64,000 nucleotides of DNA from 66-474 sp035281745 (GCA_035281745.1 DATEDI010000005.1:1-64000), one strand, 5' to 3'. Positions 42,417 to 51,101 are shown, numbered from the stretch's first letter. Notes: a model not told the origin generated them from the letters alone. Numbers and translations are program-made.

Positions 42417-43103
42417 TCAGTATTTCGCGGCGGTGAGCTTGTAGTCGTCTTGGGTTTCTTGTTGCTGGTGGACGCGGCGGTTGTTGTCGATGAGGGCATT
42501 CATCGATTGCAGTTTGATCAGTTCATTCAGGAGCATGCCGTTTTCGATCTCGATGCGCGCCTGCAGCTCCCCGATCGACTTCATGTCAGTGGTGCTGTTG
42601 ATCTGGTCCATGAGTTCAGTCAGGCGTTGGAAGCGTGCGCCGGAATCGTCGTAGGTCTGCGCGTTGAGTGCCTGCGCGGTGGCTGCATCGTTGAGGTGCG
42701 TGGTCAATGCTTGCACGACCGTCGGATCGACATGGGCGAACTGCGGCTGATTGAGCTCGGAGGCCTCGCTCTTGATCTGGTTGGCGAGTGCGCCGACCTG
42801 ACCGCCGTTTTGCATCGCGGCGAGGGTTTCGTGCCAGTTGGTCGGAATATGGGCGTTGTAGTTTTCGGTGTCGATCGCGCCCAGCCCTCGGTTGCCGGTT
42901 ATTGATGCGTATTGCTGTTTGGCCTGTTCGAGCTGGGCCTTCAGTTGCTGCAACTGCTGGACCATCTCTGTGTAGCGGACGATGGCCTGCTGCAGGTTGG
43001 CGGGGTCGATCACGACTGCTTGTGCGTGCGCGATCGGCGCGATCGTGAATGTTCCTGCCGCCAGAGCGGCGGTGAGTACGATTACCGTTGCGGTGCGTTT
43101 CAT
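42417..43103 (-). CDS. virB5: T4SS minor pilin VirB5
   Basis: A 228-aa VirB5/TrbJ-family protein found at the pilus tip and thought to act as an adhesin. A signal peptide covers about residues 1-27 (ends AHAQAV). The mature part is helical with the typical IVRYTEMVQQLQQLKAQLEQ repeat, then GNRGLGAIDTENYNAHIPTN. It overlaps the virB4 stop by 4 nt (ATGA). Confidence 0.92.
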   Translation of the reverse strand: MKRTATVIVLTAALAAGTFTIAPIAHAQAVVIDPANLQQAIVRYTEMVQQLQQLKAQLEQAKQQYASITGNRGLGAIDTENYNAHIPTNWHETLAAMQNGGQVGALANQIKSEASELNQPQFAHVDPTVVQALTTHLNDAATAQALNAQTYDDSGARFQRLTELMDQINSTTDMKSIGELQARIEIENGMLLNELIKLQSMNALIDNNRRVHQQQETQDDYKLTAAKY

Positions 43104-45517
43104 TGCGTTCTCCTCATCTGATCGAAGATTGGAAGCCAGTGATCGGGGTTGTCGCCCGCTTTCGCGATGGCGCGGGTGGCGAGTTCCACCGAGGCCGCGG
43201 TGCCCGACAGCACGGCCAGTTCCTGCTCGAAGCCGCGCAGGTTCAATTCGCAGACCGTGGCGTTCTGGCCCTGCTTGAACAGGAAGCCACGCAGGTTTTG
43301 CTCCACCATGTCCTTGCCGATGATTTCGTATTCGCGCTCCGTCAGCTTGAATCCCTCGATGTAGTCCTCAGCGGAGGCCTTGGGGTTGGGCAGATAGAGC
43401 TGGGTGACGCACTGTTCGATCAACTGGCGGCTGATGCGCGAGCGCAGCACGTCGGAGGGGCTCTGTGTCCCGAGGATCGCGAGCGCATTGCGCTTGCGCC
43501 AGGTCTTGACCGCATCGAGCGCCTTGCCCTCGAAGACCGGGTCGAGCAGCATCTTCCAGAATTCATCCATGTTGAGGATGAAACGGCGCCCGTCGATCAA
43601 CTGCTCCATGCGATGGAACAGGTACATCACCGTCACGGTGCGGGTCTCGTCGTTGTCGAGGAAATCCGTGACGTCGTAGCCAAAATGCCGGCCCGTGGCG
43701 AAATCGATCGTGTCGGCAGGGTTGTCGAGCAACCATCCGAGTGAGCCGCCCGCGCACCACTTGCGAAAGCGTGCGGCGTTGCCGTTCGGATCGGTCGGAT
43801 CGAAGAATTCCTTGAGCGCGGTAAAGCGGCGCGATTCAAACGGCATCATGTAGAGGCCGTTCACGGCATCGTGCACTTCGCGTTCGCGCGAAGGCGAGAA
43901 CTGGAACTGCGCGTCTTCTCCGGCGATGCAACGTTTGACGAGCTGCATCAGGAACGTACGGTTACCTGGAGTGTCGGGCAGGGCGCAGGGATTGAAGCCG
44001 GTCGGAACGCCATTCTTGAGCGTCGAATACTGCCCGCCCATGGCGCGCACGAAGATTTCCTGGCCCTGATCCTTGTCGAAGGTGAACACGGTCGGGCGAT
44101 ATTTCTCGCACTGCGCCAGCATGAAGGTCTGGATGACGGTTTTGCCCGCACCGGTCGGGCCGAGCAGCAACGTGTGCCCCGGAACGCGCTCGTCGACATC
44201 GCCTTCGTTCGCCCCGCGCCGGGAACTCGGCGGCAGGTGAAAGTTGAAGTAGAACGGTGTGCCGGATGTCGTTTTCAACAGCGTGATGGCCGGTCCCCAT
44301 TGGTTTCCGTCGTAACGGCCCATCGGGTAGTTGTGGAACCCGGTGAAGCCGATGATGTTGCTGGAAGAAATCGCGGCCGGTCGCGGGCGCAGTTGAAAGT
44401 TGCCCGGCAATTGCGCAAAGAACGCGGCTTCGATGCATTCATCCTCACGCGCCACCGTGAAACCACACTCGGATAGCGCGGCACGCGCGTCCGAGAGGCG
44501 ATCAACCAATTCGCGTTGCGTGTCGGCCAGGATTTGCAGGCTCAGGTGATGCTCGCCGAATACGACGCGGTTGCTGGCGAGATCGTCAAGGGCCTGGCTG
44601 ATGTCGGCAATCTGTGTTTCCGAGGCATCCTCGGCATGGATCAGCAGGCGCTGTTGCTTTTGCAGCGCGGCCATGGCCTTGTTGCGGCCGTAGATCGCGA
44701 AGGATTGCGTGAGCACGAACGGGAAGGGCAGCGTGAGCAGCACATTCAGATGGCCGGGCTCGGTGCGCTCGACCTGATAAGCGCTGGCCGCAAGGATCGC
44801 GCCCACCTTGACGCGCGTGGGCGAGCGGATTTCCAGTTGATCCACGCCGAACGAAACCCGCGAGCTGACCATGCCGAAGGCGGCACGGCCTTTCGGGACG
44901 GCGATGCGTTGCCATTCGCCATTGATCAGATAGGAGACAAACTCCAGCGGCTCGGAGCACACCGCCCCGTTGCACGCGTAGGTCGAAAGACGGCGCGGCG
45001 CGTACCGGCTTAATCCGGCAAGCACCGTTTCGGCCAATTCGTCGAGGTGAGCCGACGCATCCGAGATCGACTCGAGCACGCGGGCCGCGGTCTTCTTGGC
45101 TCCGAAGTCGAGCAGCTTCATGCCCGGTGATTTGCCACGTACCAACAACGTCACGTAGTGGGCGTTGGCCATGAGCTGCACACCCGACAGGCTCTCGCGG
45201 TAATGCGCGTTCAAGCGCCCGGCGAAGTTGTCCTCGAAGGAGCCTTCCGGATATTCGGAGCGCTGCTCGCGCACGGTGTGCATCCACAACGCCACGTTGT
45301 CTGTCGCGATGTTGCGCAGCAGGCCGGTCAGTGCGTCATGCCAGCCTTGGATGTCTTCATCGTCCGCGCATTCATGCGCAACGCCCGCGAGTTTGATGAC
45401 CGTGAGCGTGTCACCGGCGACCGTGCGCACGTTGAAATTCGAGACGTGCGTGGAATACGGGATGAAGTCGGCCAGTGGCCTCGCCGCATTGGCGAGGCCT
45501 TGCTTGGGAGCGAGCAT
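43100..45517 (-). CDS. virB4: T4SS ATPase VirB4
   Basis: An 805-aa ATPase, the largest and most conserved part of the T4SS. The N-terminal VirB4/CagE domain includes TVREQRSEYPEGSFEDNFAG. The RecA-like C-terminal domain shows Walker A LLLGPTGAGKTVIQTFML and Walker B RFILNMDEFWKMLLDP, with FGYDVTDFLDNDETRTVTVM between. The protein powers pilus assembly and substrate transfer with VirB11 and VirD4. It is longer than a half-size VirB4 and not fused to VirB3, which has its own gene 9 nt upstream. Confidence 0.96.
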   Translation of the reverse strand: MLAPKQGLANAARPLADFIPYSTHVSNFNVRTVAGDTLTVIKLAGVAHECADDEDIQGWHDALTGLLRNIATDNVALWMHTVREQRSEYPEGSFEDNFAGRLNAHYRESLSGVQLMANAHYVTLLVRGKSPGMKLLDFGAKKTAARVLESISDASAHLDELAETVLAGLSRYAPRRLSTYACNGAVCSEPLEFVSYLINGEWQRIAVPKGRAAFGMVSSRVSFGVDQLEIRSPTRVKVGAILAASAYQVERTEPGHLNVLLTLPFPFVLTQSFAIYGRNKAMAALQKQQRLLIHAEDASETQIADISQALDDLASNRVVFGEHHLSLQILADTQRELVDRLSDARAALSECGFTVAREDECIEAAFFAQLPGNFQLRPRPAAISSSNIIGFTGFHNYPMGRYDGNQWGPAITLLKTTSGTPFYFNFHLPPSSRRGANEGDVDERVPGHTLLLGPTGAGKTVIQTFMLAQCEKYRPTVFTFDKDQGQEIFVRAMGGQYSTLKNGVPTGFNPCALPDTPGNRTFLMQLVKRCIAGEDAQFQFSPSREREVHDAVNGLYMMPFESRRFTALKEFFDPTDPNGNAARFRKWCAGGSLGWLLDNPADTIDFATGRHFGYDVTDFLDNDETRTVTVMYLFHRMEQLIDGRRFILNMDEFWKMLLDPVFEGKALDAVKTWRKRNALAILGTQSPSDVLRSRISRQLIEQCVTQLYLPNPKASAEDYIEGFKLTEREYEIIGKDMVEQNLRGFLFKQGQNATVCELNLRGFEQELAVLSGTAASVELATRAIAKAGDNPDHWLPIFDQMRRTQ

Positions 45518-45526
45518 GGAATGTCC

Positions 45527-45868
45527 TTATCTGCGCTTGCGGTGCGGCAGCGGCGAATAGGAGCCGGCACGCCAGTAACCGCGCGTGCGGTGCATCGCCT
45601 TGGTATTGAGTTGCAATCCGAGATATCGGAATGCGCGAGGATCCTTCGCGCAGATCAGGCGCGCGATGCCGTACAGCACCACTCCCGATCCGAGCGCACC
45701 GACTTTCCACATCACGTTGGTCTGCAGCATGTTGGCAACGAGATAGGCGACGGCACTCCCAGCAGTTATGAAAAGGAGTGCCTGGATCGGCAAGCCCAGC
45801 AGCACCGGCGGGCGTGCAAGGCCGCCGAACAAGGGATCGCTGCGCAGTCCGGAAGCCACGCTCAGCAT
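45527..45868 (-). CDS. virB3: T4SS inner-membrane protein VirB3
   Basis: A 113-aa protein with the VirB3 pattern: SGLRSDPLFGGLARPPVLLG, two adjacent hydrophobic helices (LPIQALLFITAGSAVAYLVA and VGALGSGVVLYGIARLIC) and CAKDPRAFRYLGLQLNT. The ATG at 45868 overlaps the end of virB2 by 7 nt. An open frame further upstream is only the out-of-frame shadow of virB2. Confidence 0.92.
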   Translation of the reverse strand: MLSVASGLRSDPLFGGLARPPVLLGLPIQALLFITAGSAVAYLVANMLQTNVMWKVGALGSGVVLYGIARLICAKDPRAFRYLGLQLNTKAMHRTRGYWRAGSYSPLPHRKRR

Positions 45869-46212
45869 CCCCCGGCGCCGTACAACGCCGTCACGACTTC
45901 GGTGGCCACACCGGCTACGATCGCGCCGATCAGCACTTGCCCCACCGTGGCCCAGGACATCCGTCCGAAGGCGGCCATGACGCCGGAGCCAAGTACGGCC
46001 ACCACCAGGATGAAGAACACGCCTTCCTTGATCCACGTCAGCGCGCTGTTGGCCTTGGTGCAAAGGTCCATTCCGCCGGCTGCTTGCGCCAGTGCAAGAT
46101 GTGGCGTCAATGCGCTGAATGCCATGACGGCGAGGCAGGCGATCAGTCGGATGTAACCCGTGTTGCGGGCAAAAACGGAGCAGCAAGCGGCCAGGCGGGT
46201 TGACGCCATCAT
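45862..46212 (-). CDS. virB2: T4SS major pilin VirB2
   Basis: A 116-aa prepilin of the VirB2/TrbC family. A long leader peptide ends at about HLALAQAAGG (residue 45). The mature pilin has two hydrophobic helices, EGVFFILVVAVLGSGVMAAF and VGQVLIGAIVAGVATEVVTA, separated by the short loop GRMSWAT, and ends YGAGGC. It forms the extracellular pilus. First recognisable gene of the virB run. Confidence 0.92.
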   Translation of the reverse strand: MMASTRLAACCSVFARNTGYIRLIACLAVMAFSALTPHLALAQAAGGMDLCTKANSALTWIKEGVFFILVVAVLGSGVMAAFGRMSWATVGQVLIGAIVAGVATEVVTALYGAGGC

Positions 46213-46248
46213 CGGTCGATCTCCAAAGGTGAGGGGTGCGGGTCTAGA

Positions 46249-46581
46249 TCACTTTTGCTCACCGAGCAGGAGCGTCGGCGGCAAGGGTCCGTGCTGCTTG
46301 ATGGTGTTGAGCAAGCGGTCGAGCGACTTGTATTGGCGAGGCTCCTTGGTTGCGGTTCCGATCAGGGTCATGAATTCGTCTTTCCAGACGGGCAACGCCT
46401 TGAGGCTGAATCCCCGCTTGCTTTCATAGATGCACAACTGGCGGATCGCCTGGTTGGCGATCTGATCCGCCAACTCGGCCTCGAACATGGTCGGCTCAAT
46501 GCGCGGCTGTTTGGGCAGATAGAACGTTCGACGCTTGAGCCCGTCCCTGGTCGATTTCGAGGGCTTGTCCGGATGTGGCAT
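46249..46581 (-). CDS. Conserved hypothetical protein upstream of virB2
   Basis: A 110-aa basic cytoplasmic protein, not recognised. It contains TFYLPKQPRIEPTMFEAELA, then QIANQAIRQLCIYESKRGFS and WKDEFMTLIGTATKEPRQYK. It lies 36 nt upstream of virB2 in the same direction, so it may be a transcriptional or assembly factor of the transfer operon. Its 5' end overlaps the end of another frame by 86 nt. Confidence 0.6.
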   Translation of the reverse strand: MPHPDKPSKSTRDGLKRRTFYLPKQPRIEPTMFEAELADQIANQAIRQLCIYESKRGFSLKALPVWKDEFMTLIGTATKEPRQYKSLDRLLNTIKQHGPLPPTLLLGEQK

Positions 46582-46948
46582 GGGGAAGGTCCTGATCGGC
46601 CGAACTCAAGCCGAGTCTAGTCCTCGTGTAAACGTTTTCCCTCTGCAATTCGTCACTCCCTGTTGCACCGCGTTCTTGTCGTGTCCATGCAGCGGTGGCG
46701 TAAACATCCCAGCTTGGCGGCGGCGTCTTCACGGTGACGGCGGAGGTTGCCGTGCGGGAGGTGCCTGCCTCCTTGACCTGTCGCAGCAACCACGCATCGA
46801 TCACTTGGGTGGGTATGCCGAGTTTCACCATGGCGTTGGCTTCAGCGATTGCGGTGTCGACGTTCGTTGGTGGGGACGCGGCACTTGCTGAGGCGATTCC
46901 GAGAACAAGCGTCACGAGGCACGGCATTGCATAGTGGAGAAGGGGCAT
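46496..46948 (-). CDS. Putative secreted protein (150 aa), start of the transfer transcript
   Basis: From the ATG at 46948 there is a signal-peptide-like start (MPLLHYAMPCLVTLVLGIAS, cleavage after SASA), then AIAEANAMVKLGIPTQVIDA. No family is recognised. The last 28 codons overlap the next gene, which is unusual for this operon, so the 3' end may be frameshifted or one of the two starts is wrong. The upstream region is A/T-rich and probably holds the promoter of the virB operon. No VirB1 lytic transglycosylase is found here. Confidence 0.45.
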   Translation of the reverse strand: MPLLHYAMPCLVTLVLGIASASAASPPTNVDTAIAEANAMVKLGIPTQVIDAWLLRQVKEAGTSRTATSAVTVKTPPPSWDVYATAAWTRQERGATGSDELQRENVYTRTRLGLSSADQDLPHATSGQALEIDQGRAQASNVLSAQTAAH

Positions 46949-47787
46949 TTGTTTGCATAATAGTGATAAATTTATGAACATAAAGTTACTAAAAAGGCGT
47001 TGCTTATTGTTCGCAATTCGCAAACATTACCTTTCGTAAATGCAGGTGTCAACGATATTTTTGGCCATCCTGTCTATGGGTCTCAGTGGGCCTTCAGAGG
47101 ACATTCATACAGGTATGGGCGCCGCTTTGCGGACGGCTGTCGTGAACCGAGCCGACGATCAAGCCTTCGTCTCGGCCCTGCGGGCTTCCATCCTCGCCTG
47201 AAACAGCAAGCGTGTCGTCGCGTGCAGGGGCGCGTCAGCGTTGAGACGGGGCAGGGTGCGGGTGAGCGTTGCCGGTGGCATGGAGCTTGTTTTGTGCGTT
47301 GACGAAATTGTGTGCGGCGGCTTGTCGCTGCACGAGATCCATTCGACGCCTTCACCGACAACGCCGACTCACGGTTGACGCGCACAGCGTTTGCCGGGTG
47401 TTGCTTATTGGTGTGGACAGGGCGACCTGGTGCGCCCATTGGGCTTCCAGTCCGCGCCTGCGCCGATAGTGAATTCTCGCCGTGCTGCGCGCGGTTGCGA
47501 ATCCTACGGCGCGCGTGTGCGCGTCCACACGGGAACGCCGCTGCGCGGCTTTTCCCCCACCGGCGAGGCCGGCGGCTCCCCCTGTTGCCTACGCCGCCGC
47601 TTCCCGTGTCAAGGGACGCTCGCGGCCCGTGTCCTCGCTGCGCTGCGGGCCGCGCCAGCCGCTCACTGCGCCCTGCGGGCGCTGCCCTTGACACTGCGGC
47701 GGCTCCGGCAGGGACGGTGCCCGTCCGAAAGCTGACGCGACCCGCCGGGTCGCTTCGCTTCCGGCCAGACACGATAGGAGCCAGCCC
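46949..47787. other. A/T-rich promoter region and structured non-coding DNA before radC
   Basis: The first 130 nt (to about 47080) are strikingly A/T-rich for this replicon and probably carry promoters for the virB operon on the minus strand. The rest up to radC is GC-rich with many inverted repeats and no credible gene: the open frames have no ribosome site and biased composition. It includes the nested hairpin at 47606-47694. Confidence 0.6.
47606..47694. ncRNA. Nested hairpin, possible structured RNA or leader of radC
   Basis: A 10-bp outer stem GTGTCAAGGG (47606-47615) with CCCTTGACAC (47685-47694) encloses a 9-bp inner stem CGCGGCCCG (47621-47629) with CGGGCCGCG (47646-47654). About 90 nt before the radC ATG. 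It could be a structured leader, a small RNA or a DNA site such as a single-strand replication origin. Confidence 0.4.
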
Positions 47788-48453
47788 ATGCAATCGACGA
47801 TCTTTCGCAGCACCCAATGCGTGCGAGACATTGCCACATCCGACCTGCCGCGCGATCGCTTGTTGTCGCGCGGTGCAAGTGCACTTTCCAATACTGAACT
47901 GCTGGCGGTGCTGTTCGGCTGCGATCCCGAGCGAATCCGCGCAGATGTTTGCGCGGCGGGAGGCCTGGCGGGCTACATGATCCGCCACGATGGTGCATTG
48001 TCGCCGGGACGGAAGGCGCGTGTGCATGCAGCGTTGGAACTTGCGCGGCGTGTGATGGGCGAAGAACTGGCAGGCCGTGAAGCGTTGACCAGCCCGCGAG
48101 ATAGTGCGGCTTATCTGAAAGCGCGGCTGGCCCATCTGCCCTATGAGGTGTTCGCTTGCCTGTTCCTCGACAACCGCCACCGCGTGCTGGCGTTCGAAGA
48201 AATGTTTCGCGGCACCTTGGACGGTGCGAGCGTGCACCCGCGTGAAGTCGTGCGCGCGGCGCTGGAACACAATGCGGCGGCGGTGATTCTTGCGCACAAT
48301 CACCCCAGCGGCGTCGCCGAACCTTCGGCTGCCGATCGCAACATTACCCGCCAACTTCGCGACGCGCTGCAGCTTGTCGGTGTACGGGTGCTCGATCATC
48401 TGGTGGTCGGCGCCGGTGAGCCGACTTCGATGGCGGCGCGTGGGCTGATCTGA
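47788..48453 (+). CDS. radC: RadC family JAB-domain protein
   Basis: A 221-aa RadC/DUF2466 protein. The N-terminal HhH-like part has RDRLLSRGASALSNTELLAV. The C-terminal JAMM/MPN+ metalloprotease-like domain shows the metal motif ILAHNHPSGVAEPSAADRNI (H-x-H plus Asp) and earlier EVFACLFLDNRHRVLAFEEM. Despite the name it is not a proven repair protein; copies are very common on ICEs and plasmids, with a suggested role in escaping host defences or in recombination. AGGAG lies before the ATG. Confidence 0.92.
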   Translation: MQSTIFRSTQCVRDIATSDLPRDRLLSRGASALSNTELLAVLFGCDPERIRADVCAAGGLAGYMIRHDGALSPGRKARVHAALELARRVMGEELAGREALTSPRDSAAYLKARLAHLPYEVFACLFLDNRHRVLAFEEMFRGTLDGASVHPREVVRAALEHNAAAVILAHNHPSGVAEPSAADRNITRQLRDALQLVGVRVLDHLVVGAGEPTSMAARGLI

Positions 48454-48526
48454 TCGCCAGCCAGTGCCGGCGCAGGGACGCGCTGGCACGCATGGGCGAT
48501 CCGTGGCGAACTGAGGGCAACCCGCG

Positions 48527-48838
48527 ATGCAACGTTTCAATGTGACCTACGATCACACACTTCCCGAGGACGCCGCACTTGGAGACTGCACAGAACGTGG
48601 GTTTGTCGATCAAGACGTGACATTACACCGAGCCGTTAGCGCAGCGCGCGACGTTGGCGTGAACGGAGCCGAATGTGTCGAGCCTAGCGACTCGCGTCAC
48701 GATCACGCGCGCTGGATTTCGATCGTTTGGCATCGTTTCCAAGACGGCGCCGGCGTCACCGCAAGTATCCATTTCCCAAGCTACACAACATCCGCGAGCC
48801 GCGCTCGCTTGGTGCGCGTGTTGTCCCGTGAACTCTAG
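48527..48838 (+). CDS. Conserved hypothetical protein next to radC
   Basis: A 103-aa protein resembling small element-borne proteins often encoded beside radC. It opens MQRFNVTYDHTLPEDAALGD, continues CTERGFVDQDVTLHRAVSAA and ends FPSYTTSASRARLVRVLSRE. The pattern of an N-terminal beta strand, an acidic region and a terminal S-x-S-R-x-R-(I/L) helix is my memory of this family, not a checked match. Function unknown. Confidence 0.6.
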   Translation: MQRFNVTYDHTLPEDAALGDCTERGFVDQDVTLHRAVSAARDVGVNGAECVEPSDSRHDHARWISIVWHRFQDGAGVTASIHFPSYTTSASRARLVRVLSREL

Positions 48839-49215
48839 TTCAAAGAGCCTGCCACATGTCCATCGTCGCTGCGAGAACTGGCCAGCATCCAACAAAATTG
48901 ACCATGACCGGCAACCGGTCTAACTGGCTTCACCACCTACTCTGCAGTCACGACGACCCTCTAACCACCGCATTTGATTGCTCACCGATCGACAGGTGGT
49001 TGCCGGCCAAGTTGCTGCCGTTGCCGCACGCGCAGCGAACGTCCGATTACGATTCCGCATCATCTGAGATGGTGTGCCATCTGTCGCTGGACGCCGCAAT
49101 GCGTGTAACCGAAGGTCCGGCCTGTGAAGACAACATATCTATCCGGCAACGCTCTTGGGCACATCGGTGCAGGCGGCCAAATGCGGCCTCGAAGCCACAA
49201 TCCAGTACGTAGCGT
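48839..49215. other. Intergenic region before the mer module
   Basis: About 375 nt with no supported gene. A frame of 118 codons exists but lacks a ribosome site and family features. I see no RNA, repeat or terminator with confidence. It may be the seam where the metal cargo joined the element. Confidence 0.5.
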
Positions 49216-49677
49216 TCAGGCGGCCGGGTGCGCCCTGTTCCGCTTTTGTGGCATGTGCCAGGTTTCATCCGCATTGTCATGAAGTGCTGAGATGAGCGGA
49301 CACGCCACTTCCACACGATGGCGAACGCAGCGTTTGAGCAACTTCGCGAGCGCAGCTTCGATTAGGTTCAGATCCTGCAGCCGCGCACGTACATCAACCA
49401 AATGCCGGGAAGCCAGTTGCGCGGCTACGCTGCACTGCATCCCGTCGTCGAGGCGCAGCAGCTGCCCGACTTCTTCCAAGCTGAACCCCAGTCGTTGTGC
49501 CGACTTGATGAACTTCACCCGGGCAACGTCGGTTTGGCCGTAGTGCCGGATGCTCCCGATGGGCCGTTCCGGTTCCCGCAGCAACCCCTTGCGCTGATAG
49601 AAGCGGATCGTTTCGACATTCACACCGACCTCTTCGGCCAGGTGGCCGATCGTCAGGAATTTTTCGCGGGGCGACAT
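49216..49677 (-). CDS. merR: Mercury-responsive regulator MerR
   Basis: A 153-aa MerR-family regulator of the mercury class. The HTH is LTIGHLAEEVGVNVETIRFY, followed by QRKGLLREPERPIGSIRHYG. The three Hg(II)-binding cysteines of Tn501 MerR fall at the same residue numbers: Cys82 (DGMQC), Cys117 (LKRC) and Cys126 (VACPLI). The protein should therefore sense mercury rather than copper. It is divergent from merC across a MerR-type promoter and would both repress and activate it. Confidence 0.94.
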   Translation of the reverse strand: MSPREKFLTIGHLAEEVGVNVETIRFYQRKGLLREPERPIGSIRHYGQTDVARVKFIKSAQRLGFSLEEVGQLLRLDDGMQCSVAAQLASRHLVDVRARLQDLNLIEAALAKLLKRCVRHRVEVACPLISALHDNADETWHMPQKRNRAHPAA

Positions 49678-49682
49678 GCTGG

Positions 49683-49713
49683 TTGACTCCGTACTTGGGT
49701 ACGGCCGTAAGCT
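49683..49713 (+). promoter_or_regulatory. MerR-controlled promoter/operator (merO)
   Basis: TTGACT (49683-49688), a 19-nt spacer and TAAGCT (49708-49713). The overlong spacer holds the dyad CCGTAC-TTGG-GTACGG, almost the same as the mer operator of Tn501. The 19-nt gap is the hallmark that MerR corrects by untwisting DNA when mercury binds. It lies between merR and merC and faces merC. Confidence 0.95.
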
Positions 49714-49770
49714 TACCCCTGCGCGTCCCGCGATCGCGAGACGAGCGCAGTCATTCTGGAGAGTCAGACC

Positions 49771-50223
49771 ATGTCCCTCACCACGCGGGTGGCAGACAAA
49801 GCCGGTGTCATCGGCACCATCGTGGGTAGTTTCGGCTGCGCGGCTTGCTTCCCGGCCGCCGCCAGCATCGGCGCCGCCATCGGCCTGGGCTTCCTCGGTC
49901 AGTGGGAGGGTTTGTTCGTACGCATCCTGATTCCCATTTTCGCCATTGTGGCCCTGCTCGCGAACCTGGCCGGGTGGTTTTCACACCACCAATGGCAGCG
50001 AGCACTGACCGGATCCATCGGTCCTGTCCTGGCGCTGATCGGCGCATTCGGCCTGATGGGCGTGTTCGGGATGACGCACGGCTTTCTGCCCGCGGATATT
50101 GCTCGGGGAACGTTCTATGCCGGACTGATCTTCATGATCCTGGTTGCGGTGTGGGATCTGGTCAGCCCCGGCAGCCGCCGTTGCCGAACCGGCGGCATCG
50201 AAACGCCGACCCGGCGGAGTTGA
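49771..50223 (+). CDS. merC: Mercury transporter MerC
   Basis: A 150-aa inner-membrane Hg(II) importer of the MerC family with four hydrophobic helices. The metal-binding pair Cys23 and Cys26 lies in FGCAACFPAAASIGAAIGLG; QWEGLFVRILIPIFAIVALL and the end VSPGSRRC also fit MerC. It is the first gene under the MerR promoter. Importing mercury normally serves delivery to mercuric reductase MerA, which is not found in this window. Confidence 0.92.
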   Translation: MSLTTRVADKAGVIGTIVGSFGCAACFPAAASIGAAIGLGFLGQWEGLFVRILIPIFAIVALLANLAGWFSHHQWQRALTGSIGPVLALIGAFGLMGVFGMTHGFLPADIARGTFYAGLIFMILVAVWDLVSPGSRRCRTGGIETPTRRS

Positions 50224-50229
50224 AACCCG

Positions 50230-50544
50230 ATGACCAGACACCTAAAACAAGCGCCCGTACCAAACGCCACCGACGCGGCCTGTGATGGCTGTACGTCCCA
50301 CGCACAAAGAACACCGGAAACGGGCAAGGCAGCACCAACCTTGCAGCTCGACAGCACGATCACCTGTCCGAAGTGCGGGACGGCAACACGCTTACGCATG
50401 CCGACCGATGCCTGCCAGTTCTTCTGGGAATGTCCGGACTGCGGTGCACTGCTGAAGCCCAAGCGCGGCGACTGCTGCGTGTTCTGTTCTTGGGGTGATG
50501 TACCTTGTCCGCCGGTGCAGGCGGGACGCCATGGCTGTGGATAG
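50230..50544 (+). CDS. GDCCVxC domain protein
   Basis: A 104-aa cysteine-rich protein with an N-terminal extension and the core TITCPKCGTATRLRMPTDAC, FFWECPDCGALLKPKRGDCC and VFCSWGDVPCPPVQ. This fits the GDCCVxC (seleno)protein family commonly found next to mer genes; some homologues have selenocysteine where this one has cysteine. It probably binds Hg or zinc. It follows merC by 6 nt in the same operon. Confidence 0.85.
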   Translation: MTRHLKQAPVPNATDAACDGCTSHAQRTPETGKAAPTLQLDSTITCPKCGTATRLRMPTDACQFFWECPDCGALLKPKRGDCCVFCSWGDVPCPPVQAGRHGCG

Positions 50545-50637
50545 TCACAGCGGAACTTCATTGCCGCAACCGAATCGAAGCTGTACCCATCAAGGGTGTC
50601 GTGCACCCAAAACGCTGGTTTGCGCTAGAGTAAGCAC

Positions 50638-51036
50638 ATGACGCGTGGCTTTCGCCCCCATCGACGCACCCGCTTGCGGATCGTTCTGCTGGCGGTGCTG
50701 GCGCTGCTGTTCCAGCAGGTCGCCTTGGCGTCGTATGCCTGCTCGACGGTCAACATGCCGGTCTCGAATGTGGGCATGACCGCCCATTGCGACGACATGC
50801 CGATGACGCATGGCCAGCAGAATCAAGCGCTGTGTCCGGCGCACTGCGCGCATCAGGCGTTGACAACCCAGGACGTGCACGCCCCCACGGTGCCGCCGTT
50901 GCTGATGCCGGCGCTGCTGCCGGCACCGCTGGTGCTGGCGACATCGCCGACTACCAGTTCGGCTCGTGACCACGCCGCGGCGTGGCGACTATCGGGCATC
51001 CCGCCCGCGCTGCGTTTTCGCGTCCTGTTGATCTAG
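50638..51036 (+). CDS. Small exported Met/His/Cys-rich protein before cusC
   Basis: A 132-aa protein with a basic start and one hydrophobic export segment (LRIVLLAVLALLFQQVALAS), followed by a potential metal-binding stretch: NVGMTAHCDDMPMTHGQQNQ, then ALCPAHCAHQAL. The family is not recognised, but small proteins of this build precede copper efflux genes in Xanthomonadales, much like CopL before copA. It may sense or buffer copper in the periplasm. It lies 65 nt before cusC. Confidence 0.6.
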   Translation: MTRGFRPHRRTRLRIVLLAVLALLFQQVALASYACSTVNMPVSNVGMTAHCDDMPMTHGQQNQALCPAHCAHQALTTQDVHAPTVPPLLMPALLPAPLVLATSPTTSSARDHAAAWRLSGIPPALRFRVLLI

Positions 51037-51101
51037 ACCTCCCCACGTTCAATTCCCGTGGCCATACCCATGGCCGCGCCTGATCGTGTGTGGAGATCTT
51101 T

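Noticed and set aside
45527..46186. A 219-residue version of VirB3
   Set aside because: The first 106 residues are the out-of-frame reading of virB2; VirB3 starts at 45868.
47083..48540. A 485-codon open frame on the minus strand across radC and its upstream region
   Set aside because: It is antisense to radC, has no ribosome site or family motif, and its arginine/alanine-rich composition is that of a GC-driven shadow frame.
48856..49212. A 118-codon frame before merR
   Set aside because: No family features and no ribosome site; its composition is not protein-like.
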